A program made the translations under genes and the position numbers. DNA of 64,000 bases from Clostridium bornimense (GTDB lineage: Bacteria > Bacillota > Clostridia > Clostridiales > Clostridiaceae). The notes under the pieces are model-generated. The model saw only the letters and a list, made by a program, of their open reading frames with translations. It was not told the DNA's origin and ran no database searches. This document shows positions 16,824 through 24,995 of this stretch, piece by piece. The stretch is taken from the NCBI RefSeq assembly GCF_018917145.1, contig NZ_JAHLOD010000010.1, positions 16,485-80,484 of the forward strand, read 5' to 3'. Numbering within the stretch: position 1 is the stretch's first letter; each line of letters starts with the position of its first letter.

Positions 16824-18107
16824 ATGTCAGCGTTTGTTGTATTAGGATCTCAATGGGGAGATGAAGGAAAAGGAAAAATGACTGATTATCTTGCAGAAGG
16901 TGCAGATGTTGTTGTTAGATATCAAGGTGGTAATAACGCAGGTCATACTGTTGTTGTAGGAGATAAAAAATATAAACTACATTTAATACCATCAGGAATT
17001 TTATATAACGATAAGTTAAATGTAATAGGTAATGGTGTTGTATTAGATCCAGAGAGTATTTTAGGAGAAATAGATTATTTAATAGGTGAAGGGGTAGAAG
17101 TTACACCTGAAAAATTAGTTATATCAGATAGAGCTCATGTTATAATGCCATATCATAAGATATTAGATGGTGCAAGTGAGAAATTCAGAGGCGATAATAA
17201 AATAGGTACAACTAAAAAAGGAATAGGTCCTTGTTATACTGATAAAGCAGAAAGATGTGGTATAAGAGTATGTGATCTTATAGATAATGAAGTTTTTGCT
17301 GAAAAGTTAAAGTATAACGTTGAGATAAAAAATGCAATATTAACTAAAGTATATGGATTAGATCCTGTAAGTTATGATGAAATTTTAGAAAAATATACAG
17401 CATTAGCTGATAGAATAAGACCATTTGTAAGAGATACTTCTGTTATAGTTTATAATGAGATGAAAAACAAAAAGGTTTTATTTGAAGGAGCACAAGGAAA
17501 CTTATTAGATATTGATTATGGAACTTATCCATATGTTACATCATCTAATACAACTGCTGGTGGAGTATCAGCAGGTGCTGGTATCGGACCAACATTTATC
17601 GATGGTGCAGTTGGAATAGCTAAAGCATATACAACAAGAGTTGGAGAAGGTCCATTCCCAACAGAATTATTAGATGAATTAGGAGAGACTATCAGACAAA
17701 AAGGTTTTGAATACGGAACTACTACTGGTAGACCAAGAAGATGTGGTTGGCTTGATGCTGTTATATTAAAACAAGCAGTTAGAGTATCAGGATTAACTTC
17801 ATTTGCAGTAACTAAGATTGATACTTTAGCAGGTATTGAAAAGTTAAAGATATGTGTTGGATATAAGTTAGATGGAAAAGTTATAGACTATCATCCAGCA
17901 TCATTAAAAGATTTAGCTAAATGTGAACCAATATATGAAGAATTTGATGGATGGGATGAATCAATTGAAGATGCAAGAAGTTACGAAGAAATCCCTGAAA
18001 CAGCTAAAATATACCTAAAGAAAATAGAAGAGTACACAGGTGCTAGAATTTCTATCGTTTCTGTAGGTCCAAAGAGAGATCAAACTATAAAAATAGGAAA
18101 ACTATAA
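16824..18107 (+). CDS. purA: Adenylosuccinate synthetase
   Basis: GTP-dependent synthesis of adenylosuccinate from IMP and aspartate, the first committed step to AMP. The 427 residues show [11 protein letters not shown] with the catalytic Asp near the N-terminus, NNAGHTVV with the catalytic His, the IMP loop [14 protein letters not shown], and the C-terminal [15 protein letters not shown] three bases upstream is too close to GTGAGGA; the ATG at 16824 has proper spacing. It is monocistronic and may be under PurR control. Confidence 0.96.
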   Translation: MSAFVVLGSQWGDEGKGKMTDYLAEGADVVVRYQGGNNAGHTVVVGDKKYKLHLIPSGILYNDKLNVIGNGVVLDPESILGEIDYLIGEGVEVTPEKLVISDRAHVIMPYHKILDGASEKFRGDNKIGTTKKGIGPCYTDKAERCGIRVCDLIDNEVFAEKLKYNVEIKNAILTKVYGLDPVSYDEILEKYTALADRIRPFVRDTSVIVYNEMKNKKVLFEGAQGNLLDIDYGTYPYVTSSNTTAGGVSAGAGIGPTFIDGAVGIAKAYTTRVGEGPFPTELLDELGETIRQKGFEYGTTTGRPRRCGWLDAVILKQAVRVSGLTSFAVTKIDTLAGIEKLKICVGYKLDGKVIDYHPASLKDLAKCEPIYEEFDGWDESIEDARSYEEIPETAKIYLKKIEEYTGARISIVSVGPKRDQTIKIGKL

Positions 18108-18113
18108 GAATTG

Positions 18114-18160
18114 AAAAGGCTATGACATAATAAAGATTTATTGTGTTATAGCCTTTATTT
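18114..18160 (+). terminator. Terminator of purA
   Basis: A long stem AAAGGCTATGACATAATAAA paired with TTTATTGTGTTATAGCCTTT (G-T pairs allowed), three-base loop, then ATTTT. Confidence 0.82.
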
Positions 18161-18462
18161 TGATAAAGTATTAAAGCAGCTTTTAGTAAGGAATAGCAAA
18201 ATTAGAGAACAGATAGTGTCAGTGCATAGTGAAAGAAGAAATTTCTTAAATTATAATTGTTTAGTTTTCTTAAGTTAATTGTATTTGATATCGAAACTTA
18301 TAAAGAGGGCTAAAGAAGGTTAAACCTTAATATAGATTTGTGAATTGAATTAATTATTTTTATTATTGTTATATTATATAATAAAAGGTATTATACTAAT
18401 GTATATATCCGACTATTATGATATAATATAAACAATTTAAGATAAGAAAGAGGGTAATGTTA
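18161..18462. other. Intergenic region without recognised content
   Basis: About 300 bp, AT-rich. It contains a short GTGTCAGTGCATAGTG tract that looks like degenerate filler similar to tracts near 21060, a weak palindrome AAGAAATTTCTT, and probably the promoter for the next gene. No gene or known RNA family was recognised. Confidence 0.4.
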
Positions 18463-18645
18463 ATGATCAATAAAGATATGACAATTGGAGAAATTATAAG
18501 ACTTAAGCCTGAAGCTGCTGAAGTTTTAATGAACTTTGGATTTGGATGCGTAGGATGTCCTGCATCTCAAATGGAAACATTAGAACAAGGTGCTCAAGTG
18601 CATGGAGTAGACGTAGACGTTTTAGTAGAAGCATTAAATAAATAA
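18463..18645 (+). CDS. DUF1858 redox-disulfide domain protein
   Basis: Small protein of 60 residues consisting only of the DUF1858 domain (hybrid-cluster-protein-associated redox disulfide type): MTIGEIIRLKPEAAEVLMNFG followed by the GCVGCPA motif with a CxxC pair. The partner and reaction are unknown. The ATG at 18463 has GAGGG at nine bases, whereas the ATG at 18457 is too close. It is flanked by its own terminator. Confidence 0.82.
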   Translation: MINKDMTIGEIIRLKPEAAEVLMNFGFGCVGCPASQMETLEQGAQVHGVDVDVLVEALNK

Positions 18646-18650
18646 TTGGT

Positions 18651-18685
18651 AAAAAAACCTACATATATAATATGTAGGTTTTTTA
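18651..18685. terminator. Bidirectional terminator
   Basis: ACCTACATAT / ATATGTAGGT stem with A7 before and T6 after, between the convergent DUF1858 and flavoprotein genes. Confidence 0.87.
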
Positions 18686-19924
18686 AAATTTTGATGCGTT
18701 AAGTCCGGCAACGTAACCAGAACTCCATGACCATTGAAGATTAAATCCTCCACAATCACCATCAACGTCTAATAATTCACCAGAGAAAAATAAATTTTTT
18801 ATTTTTTTGGATTCTAATGTTTCATCATTTACCTCATTAGTATTAATACCACCAGCAGTTACTTGAGCATTAGTAAATGTATAGTAGCCAGTCACAGGAA
18901 AATTCCAAGTTTTTAAGTTATTTAAAATTGTAGTACGTTCTTGCCAGGTTAATTCATAACAAGGTTTATGAATATTATCAACATTGCATGCCTTTAAGAA
19001 TATAGGAAGTAATTTTTTATTTATTACACCAATAAAATTATCAAAAACAGATCTATATGAGAATAATCCATATCTATTTTCAAGGAAATCTTTAAGATCA
19101 TTTTTATCAAGATTTTCAAAGAAATCTAAAGAAATAGAAACAGTTTTATTTTTGGCTAATGCAAAATTTGCAATTCTAGAAATTTGGAATATTGGTGGAC
19201 CAGATATACCATAATCGGTAAATAATAATTCACCAGATTCTGTTTTTATTTTTTTGTCATTAACATAGATAGTTACAGAACCTAAAATTTTAACACCACT
19301 TAGACCTTTTAAATTAGGAAAGTCTAATTTTAATTGTACTAGTGATGGTTGTAATGGTGTTATTGAATGTCCAAGCTTCTTACAGATATCATATCCAGAA
19401 CCATCAGAACCTGTTTTAGGATATGTTTTTCCGCCAGTAGCCATAATTAACTTATTACAAGTAAAATCTTCGATTTCTCCAGAACAGTGGATGTTAAAGA
19501 TAGAATCTTTTTTTGATATACTTTTTACTTTACTATTATAGTGGATGGGTATATCAAGATCTTCTAATGTAAGTTTTAAGATATCTACCACAGAAGAAGC
19601 TTGTAGTGATAAGGGAAAAAATTTATTTCCTTCTCCATCAGGATTAAATATAGGAAGACCTAAAGAGAAAAATAAATCTTTTGTAAAATCTAATCCGTAT
19701 TTATTTATAATTTTATTAGGAAAACCAGTATTTTCGCTATGATATCTATCTATAGCAATTTCTTTATTAGTTATATTACATCTACCGTTGCCAGTAGTTA
19801 ATATTTTTTTACCAATTCTATCAGTGCTTTCTATTAGTGCAACGTTTTTTCCACTATTTTTGGCAGTTATAGCAGCAATAATACCAGAAGCGCCAGCGCC
19901 GATTACTAGAATATCATAATGCAT
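18683..19924 (-). CDS. NAD(P)/FAD-dependent oxidoreductase, HI0933/BaiN family
   Basis: Flavoprotein of 413 residues. The N-terminal Rossmann FAD motif is VIGAGASGIIAAITAKNSG with an acidic strand end at E32, followed by GKKILTTGNGRCNITN typical of the HI0933-like family, a second nucleotide region MATGGKTYPKTGSDG, and the C-terminal FSGELLDVDGDCGGFNLQWSWSS. The family is widespread and mostly uncharacterised; one member (BaiN) acts in bile acid reduction, but that role cannot be assumed here. Monocistronic. Confidence 0.85.
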   Translation of the reverse strand: MHYDILVIGAGASGIIAAITAKNSGKNVALIESTDRIGKKILTTGNGRCNITNKEIAIDRYHSENTGFPNKIINKYGLDFTKDLFFSLGLPIFNPDGEGNKFFPLSLQASSVVDILKLTLEDLDIPIHYNSKVKSISKKDSIFNIHCSGEIEDFTCNKLIMATGGKTYPKTGSDGSGYDICKKLGHSITPLQPSLVQLKLDFPNLKGLSGVKILGSVTIYVNDKKIKTESGELLFTDYGISGPPIFQISRIANFALAKNKTVSISLDFFENLDKNDLKDFLENRYGLFSYRSVFDNFIGVINKKLLPIFLKACNVDNIHKPCYELTWQERTTILNNLKTWNFPVTGYYTFTNAQVTAGGINTNEVNDETLESKKIKNLFFSGELLDVDGDCGGFNLQWSWSSGYVAGLNASKF

Positions 19925-20072
19925 AAAATCTCCTCCATTCTAGTTAATATAATAAACTATTTTTTATAAATATTAAACGTTATTAATTAGGGGAATACTA
20001 AAAGCCTATTAATATAGAAGATAAAACTATATAATGGTAATAGGGATAAAATTACAATTGTGGGGTGATAGA

Positions 20073-20879
20073 ATGTTCAAAATTTATGCGGTATCAGATT
20101 CTATTGGAGAAACAGCAGGTCAGGTAGCACATGCCGCAGCAAGTCAGTTTTCTTCAGAAATAGAAATTGAAAGAGTTCCTTATATAAAGACTAATAAGGA
20201 TGTAAATGACTTTATAGATAGAATTAAAGATGAAAAGTGTATAGTAATATCGACAGTTGTTTTAGTAGAGATAAGAGAATATTTAGTACAAAGGTGTACA
20301 GACTTTGGAATTTTTATAATAAATATTTTAGGACCATGTATAGCTACTGTATCTAGAATGATTAATGAGATACCAGAGAATAAACCGGGAGCTGTATGGG
20401 ATATGGATGAAGAATATAATAAGAGAATTGAAGCTATGGAGTTTGCCATGAGATATGATGATTCGAGAGATAATTCAGGTATAAAATTTGCAGATGTAGT
20501 ACTTATAGGGCTATCTAGAACTTCCAAAACGCCTTTATGTATGTATCTAGCCAATAAGGGTATAAAAGCTTTAAATGTACCATTAATGCCTGAAATAGGG
20601 GTTCCAGATGAGTTAAGTAAGATTGATAAAAAGAAAATAATAGGATTAACAATAAATCCAATGCAACTTATAGATATAAGAAAACATAGACTGGATAAAT
20701 TTGCTAACTTATCTTCAGAAGTTCAATATGCAAATGCAGAAAGAGTGTTAGAAGAGTTAGAATTTGCAGATAATATTATGAAAAAGATAGGATGTAGAAC
20801 TATTGATGTTACAACTAGAGCGATAGAAGATACTGCATTAATAATTATGGATCAATTAGGAATAAATAATAGAAAGTAA
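20073..20879 (+). CDS. Pyruvate, phosphate dikinase regulatory protein (DUF299)
   Basis: Bifunctional ADP-dependent kinase and Pi-dependent pyrophosphorylase that switches PPDK (or PEP synthase) off and on by threonine phosphorylation. The 268 residues open with [20 protein letters not shown] and contain the P-loop-like [18 protein letters not shown] near residue 150 and [16 protein letters not shown]. The open frame extends to 20034, but the ATG at 20073 has GGGGTGAT at good spacing and the protein aligns from MFKIYAVSD. The regulated dikinase is not in this window. Confidence 0.9.
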   Translation: MFKIYAVSDSIGETAGQVAHAAASQFSSEIEIERVPYIKTNKDVNDFIDRIKDEKCIVISTVVLVEIREYLVQRCTDFGIFIINILGPCIATVSRMINEIPENKPGAVWDMDEEYNKRIEAMEFAMRYDDSRDNSGIKFADVVLIGLSRTSKTPLCMYLANKGIKALNVPLMPEIGVPDELSKIDKKKIIGLTINPMQLIDIRKHRLDKFANLSSEVQYANAERVLEELEFADNIMKKIGCRTIDVTTRAIEDTALIIMDQLGINNRK

Positions 20880-20883
20880 CATA

Positions 20884-21131
20884 ACAGGGTACAAGTATGA
20901 AGGTGCAAGGCACAGGTGTAAATTCACAGTATTTTATATATAACTATCACAAGGGGCTAATGAATGCTGTGCCTTCATGTAGCTTGGACTAGGAACCCAT
21001 AATTAATGAAAAACAACACTTAAGTATAATAGTTTTATATATGAACTAAATACATCAACTGTGCACTGAATAGTGCCATAATAAAATGAGGTCTCATTAA
21101 CAACCTTTTATTTATTGATGAGATACCTCCT
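20884..21131 (+). repeat. Mosaic non-coding repeat, copy 1
   Basis: Gene-free segment that shares several modules with 57373-57650, where the core is inverted. The roughly 98-bp core (20954-21051) contains a hairpin GCTAATGAA...TTCATGTAGC, then GGAACCCAT, ATGAAAAACAACACTTAA and ATAATAGTTTTATATATG, all nearly conserved in the other copy. The distal end is an interrupted hairpin at 21088-21129 (GAGGTCTCAT / ATGAGATACCTC) that also has a counterpart. The variable middle differs in length. It could be a structured RNA, a MITE, or a relic; no coding frame is conserved. Confidence 0.7.
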
Positions 21132-21442
21132 CTAAATCTGTAAAATGATTTTAGTATTTTTTTTTGTAAAGTAGAGAAAGTTTTTGTAGATAAATTATAG
21201 TGAAATAGAAAATAGAATAAAAAAAGATTCGGAATTTATTCTTATAAAAGCAAAAATAGTAGTAATAATTTTTTTTTGTGTGATAATAATAATATATATA
21301 ATGGCAATATAACCTTGGCAGCATATTGAAGTAAAATAAAGAAAATAAGAGATAAAGAGACATTACAAAATAATACAATGGTATTTAAAAAGATTTAAAA
21401 CATAACTAATAATCTAAATTTAAAAAAAAATTAAAAATTATG
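21132..21442. other. AT-rich intergenic region before the tRNA cluster
   Basis: About 310 bp of very AT-rich DNA with poly-A and poly-T runs. I see no gene or known RNA here. Confidence 0.5.
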
Positions 21443-21471
21443 TTGACACAATTAATTATTCATTGTATTAT
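21443..21471 (+). promoter_or_regulatory. Strong sigma-A promoter of the tRNA operon
   Basis: TTGACA at 21443-21448, 17-bp spacer and TATTAT at 21466-21471, about 57 bp before the first tRNA. It is the only near-consensus promoter ahead of the seven-tRNA run. Confidence 0.8.
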
Positions 21472-21527
21472 ATATCTTGTCGGCGCGGTAAGCAGTGCTG
21501 AAACGAAGAAATATGGTAAGTAAATAT

Positions 21528-21602
21528 GGCCCGTTGGTCAAGCGGTCAAGACACCACCCTTTCACGGTGGTAACAGGGGTTCGATTCCCCTACGGGTCAC
21601 CA
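21528..21602 (+). tRNA. tRNA-Glu (TTC), copy 1
   Basis: Complete 75-nt cloverleaf: acceptor GGCCCGT/ACGGGTC, anticodon TTC in CCTTTCAC, T-arm GGTTCGATTCC and encoded CCA. Confidence 0.95.
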
Positions 21603-21608
21603 TTGTAT

Positions 21609-21684
21609 GGGAGCATAGCTCAGCTGGGAGAGCATCTGCCTTACAAGCAGAGGGTCACAGGTTCGAGCCCTGTTGTTCCCACCA
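21609..21684 (+). tRNA. tRNA-Val (TAC), copy 1
   Basis: Complete 76-nt cloverleaf: acceptor GGGAGCA/TGTTCCC, anticodon TAC in CTTACAA, T-arm GGTTCGAGCC and encoded CCA. Confidence 0.95.
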
Positions 21685-21689
21685 TACAT

Positions 21690-21766
21690 GGCTCAGTAGC
21701 TCAGTTGGTTAGAGTGCCAGCCTGTCACGCTGGAAGTCGAGGGTTCGAGCCCCTTCTGAGTCGCCA
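21690..21766 (+). tRNA. tRNA-Asp (GTC), copy 1
   Basis: Complete 77-nt cloverleaf: acceptor GGCTCAG/CTGAGTC, anticodon GTC in CTGTCAC, T-arm GGTTCGAGCC and encoded CCA after discriminator G. Confidence 0.95.
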
Positions 21767-21773
21767 TATTTCC

Positions 21774-21848
21774 GGCCCGTTGGTCAAGCGGTCAAGACAC
21801 CACCCTTTCACGGTGGTAACAGGGGTTCGATTCCCCTACGGGTCACCA
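21774..21848 (+). tRNA. tRNA-Glu (TTC), copy 2
   Basis: Identical by eye to the tRNA at 21528-21602; first gene of the duplicated Glu-Val-Asp block. Confidence 0.95.
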
Positions 21849-21852
21849 TTAT

Positions 21853-21928
21853 GGGAGCATAGCTCAGCTGGGAGAGCATCTGCCTTACAAGCAGAGGGTC
21901 ACAGGTTCGAGCCCTGTTGTTCCCACCA
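21853..21928 (+). tRNA. tRNA-Val (TAC), copy 2
   Basis: Identical by eye to the tRNA at 21609-21684; second gene of the duplicated block. Confidence 0.95.
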
Positions 21929-21933
21929 TATTT

Positions 21934-22010
21934 GGCTCAGTAGCTCAGTTGGTTAGAGTGCCAGCCTGTCACGCTGGAAGTCGAGGGTTCGAGCCCCTTC
22001 TGAGTCGCCA
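21934..22010 (+). tRNA. tRNA-Asp (GTC), copy 2
   Basis: Identical by eye to the tRNA at 21690-21766; third gene of the duplicated block. Confidence 0.95.
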
Positions 22011-22016
22011 TTGTCC

Positions 22017-22092
22017 GCTGGCATGGCTCAATTGGTAGAGCAGCTGACTTGTAATCAGCAGGTTACGGGTTCAAGTCCTGTTGCCAGCACCA
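22017..22092 (+). tRNA. tRNA-Thr (TGT)
   Basis: Complete 76-nt cloverleaf: acceptor GCTGGCA/TGCCAGC, anticodon TGT in CTTGTAA, T-arm GGTTCAAGTCC and encoded CCA. Last gene of the operon, present once. Confidence 0.95.
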
Positions 22093-22130
22093 AAAAAATC
22101 TTGAGAATTTTCTCAAGATTTTTTTTATGT
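22093..22130 (+). terminator. Terminator of the tRNA operon
   Basis: AATCTTGAGAA / TTCTCAAGATT type stem with three-base loop followed by T8. A second stem at 22140-22163 with T-rich tail on the minus strand probably ends the convergent DnaC-like gene and overlaps its stop codon. Confidence 0.88.
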
Positions 22131-22154
22131 AAAAATAAAAACTTATAGATATTT

Positions 22155-23138
22155 CTATAAGTTTTTTCGGTTTAAGTTTAATTTTATTCTTAAGTCATCT
22201 CCATAGAACTTAAATAGTTTAAAATCGCCCATTAATCGTGAAGTAATTCTACTAGAATAAGATGTAGATATTTCTGATAATGATAAATTTGTATTGATTA
22301 ACATTTTGCTTTTTGATAAAAGTTTTTTATTTATAAGATTAAATAGTTCTGTTGTTATAAATTCATTAGAACCTTCTGAACCTAAATCATCTATAATTAA
22401 TAAGTCACAATTAAAAATAAGATCGTATAAGTTATTATCTTTATTAAAGCGTATATCTCTTAAATCTTCTATTAAATCTGAAGCTGTTCTATAGACAACA
22501 AGAAAACCTTTATCTAATAATTCTTTTGCTATACATTGTGACATAAAGCTTTTTCCAGTACCAGGACGACCGTAAAAAAGAAGATTATCATTGGTAGTCT
22601 CAAAGTTATTTATATAAAGTCCTACTTTCTCTAAAATATCTTGCATATTACTTTGAGGGCTTCTTTTTGAATCACCAGTAGATTTATTAGAAAAATACTG
22701 TAATTTAAAGTTTTTAAAGTTGCCATCAGATAATAGAGATTTTATATTAGAATTTTCATAGTAAAGTTTAGTTAAATGCTTCTTGAAACATTTGCATCTA
22801 GTAGTTTTGATAAAACCAGTATCTTTACAAAGAGGACAATTATATTTCTCTTCTAAGAAATCTGCAGGATATCCGTTGGCTACTAATAATTCATACTTTT
22901 TTTCACGAAGAGTTAGAATTTTTTCTTTTATTTTATTTATTTCATTAATTTTATTTTTATCATTACTTATAGTAAGATTTACTAAAGAAATTGAGAGATT
23001 AGAAATCTCTTTTTCATATTGAGCATAAGTTGGAATTGTTGAGTGAATTAATTTTTTTCGTTCACGTAATTCACGAGCATTTTTTTCTTGTAATTGTGTG
23101 TAAATTTTATATACTTCTCCAGTAAATTTATTAATCAT
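22155..23138 (-). CDS. DnaC/DnaI-like helicase loader ATPase
   Basis: AAA+ ATPase of the DnaI/DnaC/IstB type that likely loads the DnaB helicase (327 residues). The N-terminal half has a coiled region and a zinc-binding element, CPLCKDTGFIKTTRCKC (about residues 99-115), as in DnaI-like loaders. The AAA+ domain has Walker A GRPGTGKS near 192 and Walker B LLIIDDLGSE near 250. The second ATG (23138) is preferred because AGGATGGG then has six-base spacing. It overlaps the end of the DnaD-like gene and forms an operon with it. Confidence 0.85.
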   Translation of the reverse strand: MINKFTGEVYKIYTQLQEKNARELRERKKLIHSTIPTYAQYEKEISNLSISLVNLTISNDKNKINEINKIKEKILTLREKKYELLVANGYPADFLEEKYNCPLCKDTGFIKTTRCKCFKKHLTKLYYENSNIKSLLSDGNFKNFKLQYFSNKSTGDSKRSPQSNMQDILEKVGLYINNFETTNDNLLFYGRPGTGKSFMSQCIAKELLDKGFLVVYRTASDLIEDLRDIRFNKDNNLYDLIFNCDLLIIDDLGSEGSNEFITTELFNLINKKLLSKSKMLINTNLSLSEISTSYSSRITSRLMGDFKLFKFYGDDLRIKLNLNRKNL

Positions 23139-24102
23139 TATCATCCCATCCTAATAATTTTTTCTCTAAATCATCATAGTCATAATCATGCGATTCAAAG
23201 TTAAAGAATTTAGATGTTGGCTTATCATATCTTTGTTTATTAACCTTTTTTGCAGGTGCCTTTGCATCTATATCTTTAAGTGAGTGTAAATTTTCTTTAT
23301 TCCAGTTAGTTAATATAGCATCTATGTATTTATAATCAGCCTTATTTATATTTTTGAAACAAATGTCACATGCTTTAAATATAACATCTAGTGGCATGTT
23401 ATATTTAAATAGCCATTTATCAAACATATCTTCTTGAGGTTTCATAACTTCGCCTTCAGAAACTCCTAAATATTTAAGGATTTTTCTTATAGAGGACCAT
23501 TTATCTTCGCTCTTCTTTATATATTCTTGAACTTTTTCAGCAGAATTTATTTCTTGGTTCTTCCATGAAATAGCTACCTTTTCTATATATCTCCAATCTG
23601 TCTTTTTTTTGCTTACGCAATATTGAATTAGAAGTAAGATCATTTCAGGAGAAAATCCAAAAGATTTTTGCCAAGAAAGATAATTTTGCATTTCAGCAGA
23701 TGAAAGAGGTCTACCAAGAAGTGTTTCAATATCTTCTAACATTCCTCTAGTAGAATCAGATTTCATTTCTGAAAGTAAATTTACTTCTTTTGTTGTTATG
23801 TTATTTTTGTCTAAATCTACAAATTCAATTTCGAAGTTATCAAAGTTATCTATTTTTATTTTATTTATTACACCTTCGTCATGCCAATATTGCCAAGCAT
23901 TCATTACATCAGATTCTAAAAGATGTAGAGAAGATGCTAAAAGTGAGGAATTTATTCCCAATTCCCCAGAATGATATAATCTTAGTCCCATTATATAAAC
24001 TTTAATAAATTCTCCACGAGCCATAGGCATATATTTATCAATAAATGTATTTGATAATGGCGTGAAAGAAGGTGTTTTTCTAGTAAATTTAAAAGTTGAC
24101 AT
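23131..24102 (-). CDS. DnaD-domain replication initiation protein
   Basis: Protein of 323 residues with an N-terminal winged-helix-type domain (about 1-100, FTPLSNTFIDKYMPMARGEFIKVYIMGLRL) and two consecutive DnaD/DnaB2-type helical domains (about 120-195 and 205-290), the second containing DYKYIDAILTNW, a form of the YxxxIxxxW ssDNA-binding motif. It is a primosome component by homology. It overlaps the helicase-loader gene by eight bases, so loader and DnaD homologue are made together. It lies on the opposite strand to the neighbouring + genes. Confidence 0.85.
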   Translation of the reverse strand: MSTFKFTRKTPSFTPLSNTFIDKYMPMARGEFIKVYIMGLRLYHSGELGINSSLLASSLHLLESDVMNAWQYWHDEGVINKIKIDNFDNFEIEFVDLDKNNITTKEVNLLSEMKSDSTRGMLEDIETLLGRPLSSAEMQNYLSWQKSFGFSPEMILLLIQYCVSKKKTDWRYIEKVAISWKNQEINSAEKVQEYIKKSEDKWSSIRKILKYLGVSEGEVMKPQEDMFDKWLFKYNMPLDVIFKACDICFKNINKADYKYIDAILTNWNKENLHSLKDIDAKAPAKKVNKQRYDKPTSKFFNFESHDYDYDDLEKKLLGWDDND

Positions 24103-24216
24103 TAAATCCGTTCCTTTCAGTAATCATCATAGTTTAATTATAACAAAAATATTGTGGAATAAAAAAAAATATTTGGGCAATAGTATTAAAATGTGAAAGG
24201 AGTGCTAACTATTAGT

Positions 24217-24975
24217 ATGAATAAAAAAGTAAAAATTATTAGTTTAGTTTCTTGCATAATTTTAATATCAGTAGTATTGCTTAGAGGAATGAAAATCGTA
24301 TATGGGGAAGACCGTATGAAGCATGGGGTATTAGTGAATATAGACGGTATCGATAGAATAGTATTTGAAAATAAAGAAGATATAGATACATATTTAAATA
24401 AAGTTAAAGAAATATATAGTGAAAGACATAATGACTTAACAAATATTGATATTAGGAGTAATATTGTATGTAAAGAAGGAGAATTTCTTTTATCAGAATT
24501 CAGTACTCCTAAAGATTATGCAAAATATACGATGGATACTAAAGAGAATATAGTACAGATTTATTCAGAATCGAAAAGTTATGGATTAGAAGGAGAAGAA
24601 GTACTATTTCCTACAAGAGGAGTAATAACATCTTCTTTCGGAAGTAGGAGTGATCCGTTTAGTGGAAATGAGTCTTTCCACAAGGGGATAGATATTGGAG
24701 CACCAATGAACTCATCTATATATAGCCCTGTTGAAGGAAAAGTTATATTGAGTGGATGGGTAAGTGGATATGGTAATACTTTAATAATATCTACTGGTGA
24801 TATGGAAGTATTATTTGGTCATTGTAATGAATTACTTTTAAAGTGTGGAGATACTGTTTGCATAGGACAGGAAATCGCTAGAGTTGGTAGTACTGGAAAT
24901 TCTACAGGTCCACATTTACATTTAGAAGTAAAAGAAAATGGAAATGTAATAAGTCCTAGTGACTTATTAAAATAA
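24217..24975 (+). CDS. M23-family cell-wall endopeptidase, membrane-anchored
   Basis: LytM-type peptidase, 252 residues. An N-terminal hydrophobic segment (about 6-24) anchors or exports the protein; a linker region precedes the M23 domain (about 125-250). The zinc and catalytic residues are visible in HKGIDIGAP, LFGHCN and GPHLHLEV. An upstream GTG (24193) lacks a ribosome site; the ATG at 24217 has AAAGGAG about 14 bases upstream, a long spacing, so the start is not certain. It probably cleaves peptide cross-links in peptidoglycan. cinA follows closely. Confidence 0.82.
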   Translation: MNKKVKIISLVSCIILISVVLLRGMKIVYGEDRMKHGVLVNIDGIDRIVFENKEDIDTYLNKVKEIYSERHNDLTNIDIRSNIVCKEGEFLLSEFSTPKDYAKYTMDTKENIVQIYSESKSYGLEGEEVLFPTRGVITSSFGSRSDPFSGNESFHKGIDIGAPMNSSIYSPVEGKVILSGWVSGYGNTLIISTGDMEVLFGHCNELLLKCGDTVCIGQEIARVGSTGNSTGPHLHLEVKENGNVISPSDLLK

Positions 24976-24995
24976 TATAAATTTGGGGGATGCTT

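Noticed and set aside
21495..21956. Open frame of 153 codons across the tRNA cluster
   Set aside because: It reads through tRNA genes, and its repeats are simply the duplicated tRNA block; no ribosome site.
21528..22092. CRISPR-like direct repeat
   Set aside because: The repeated units are full tRNA genes.
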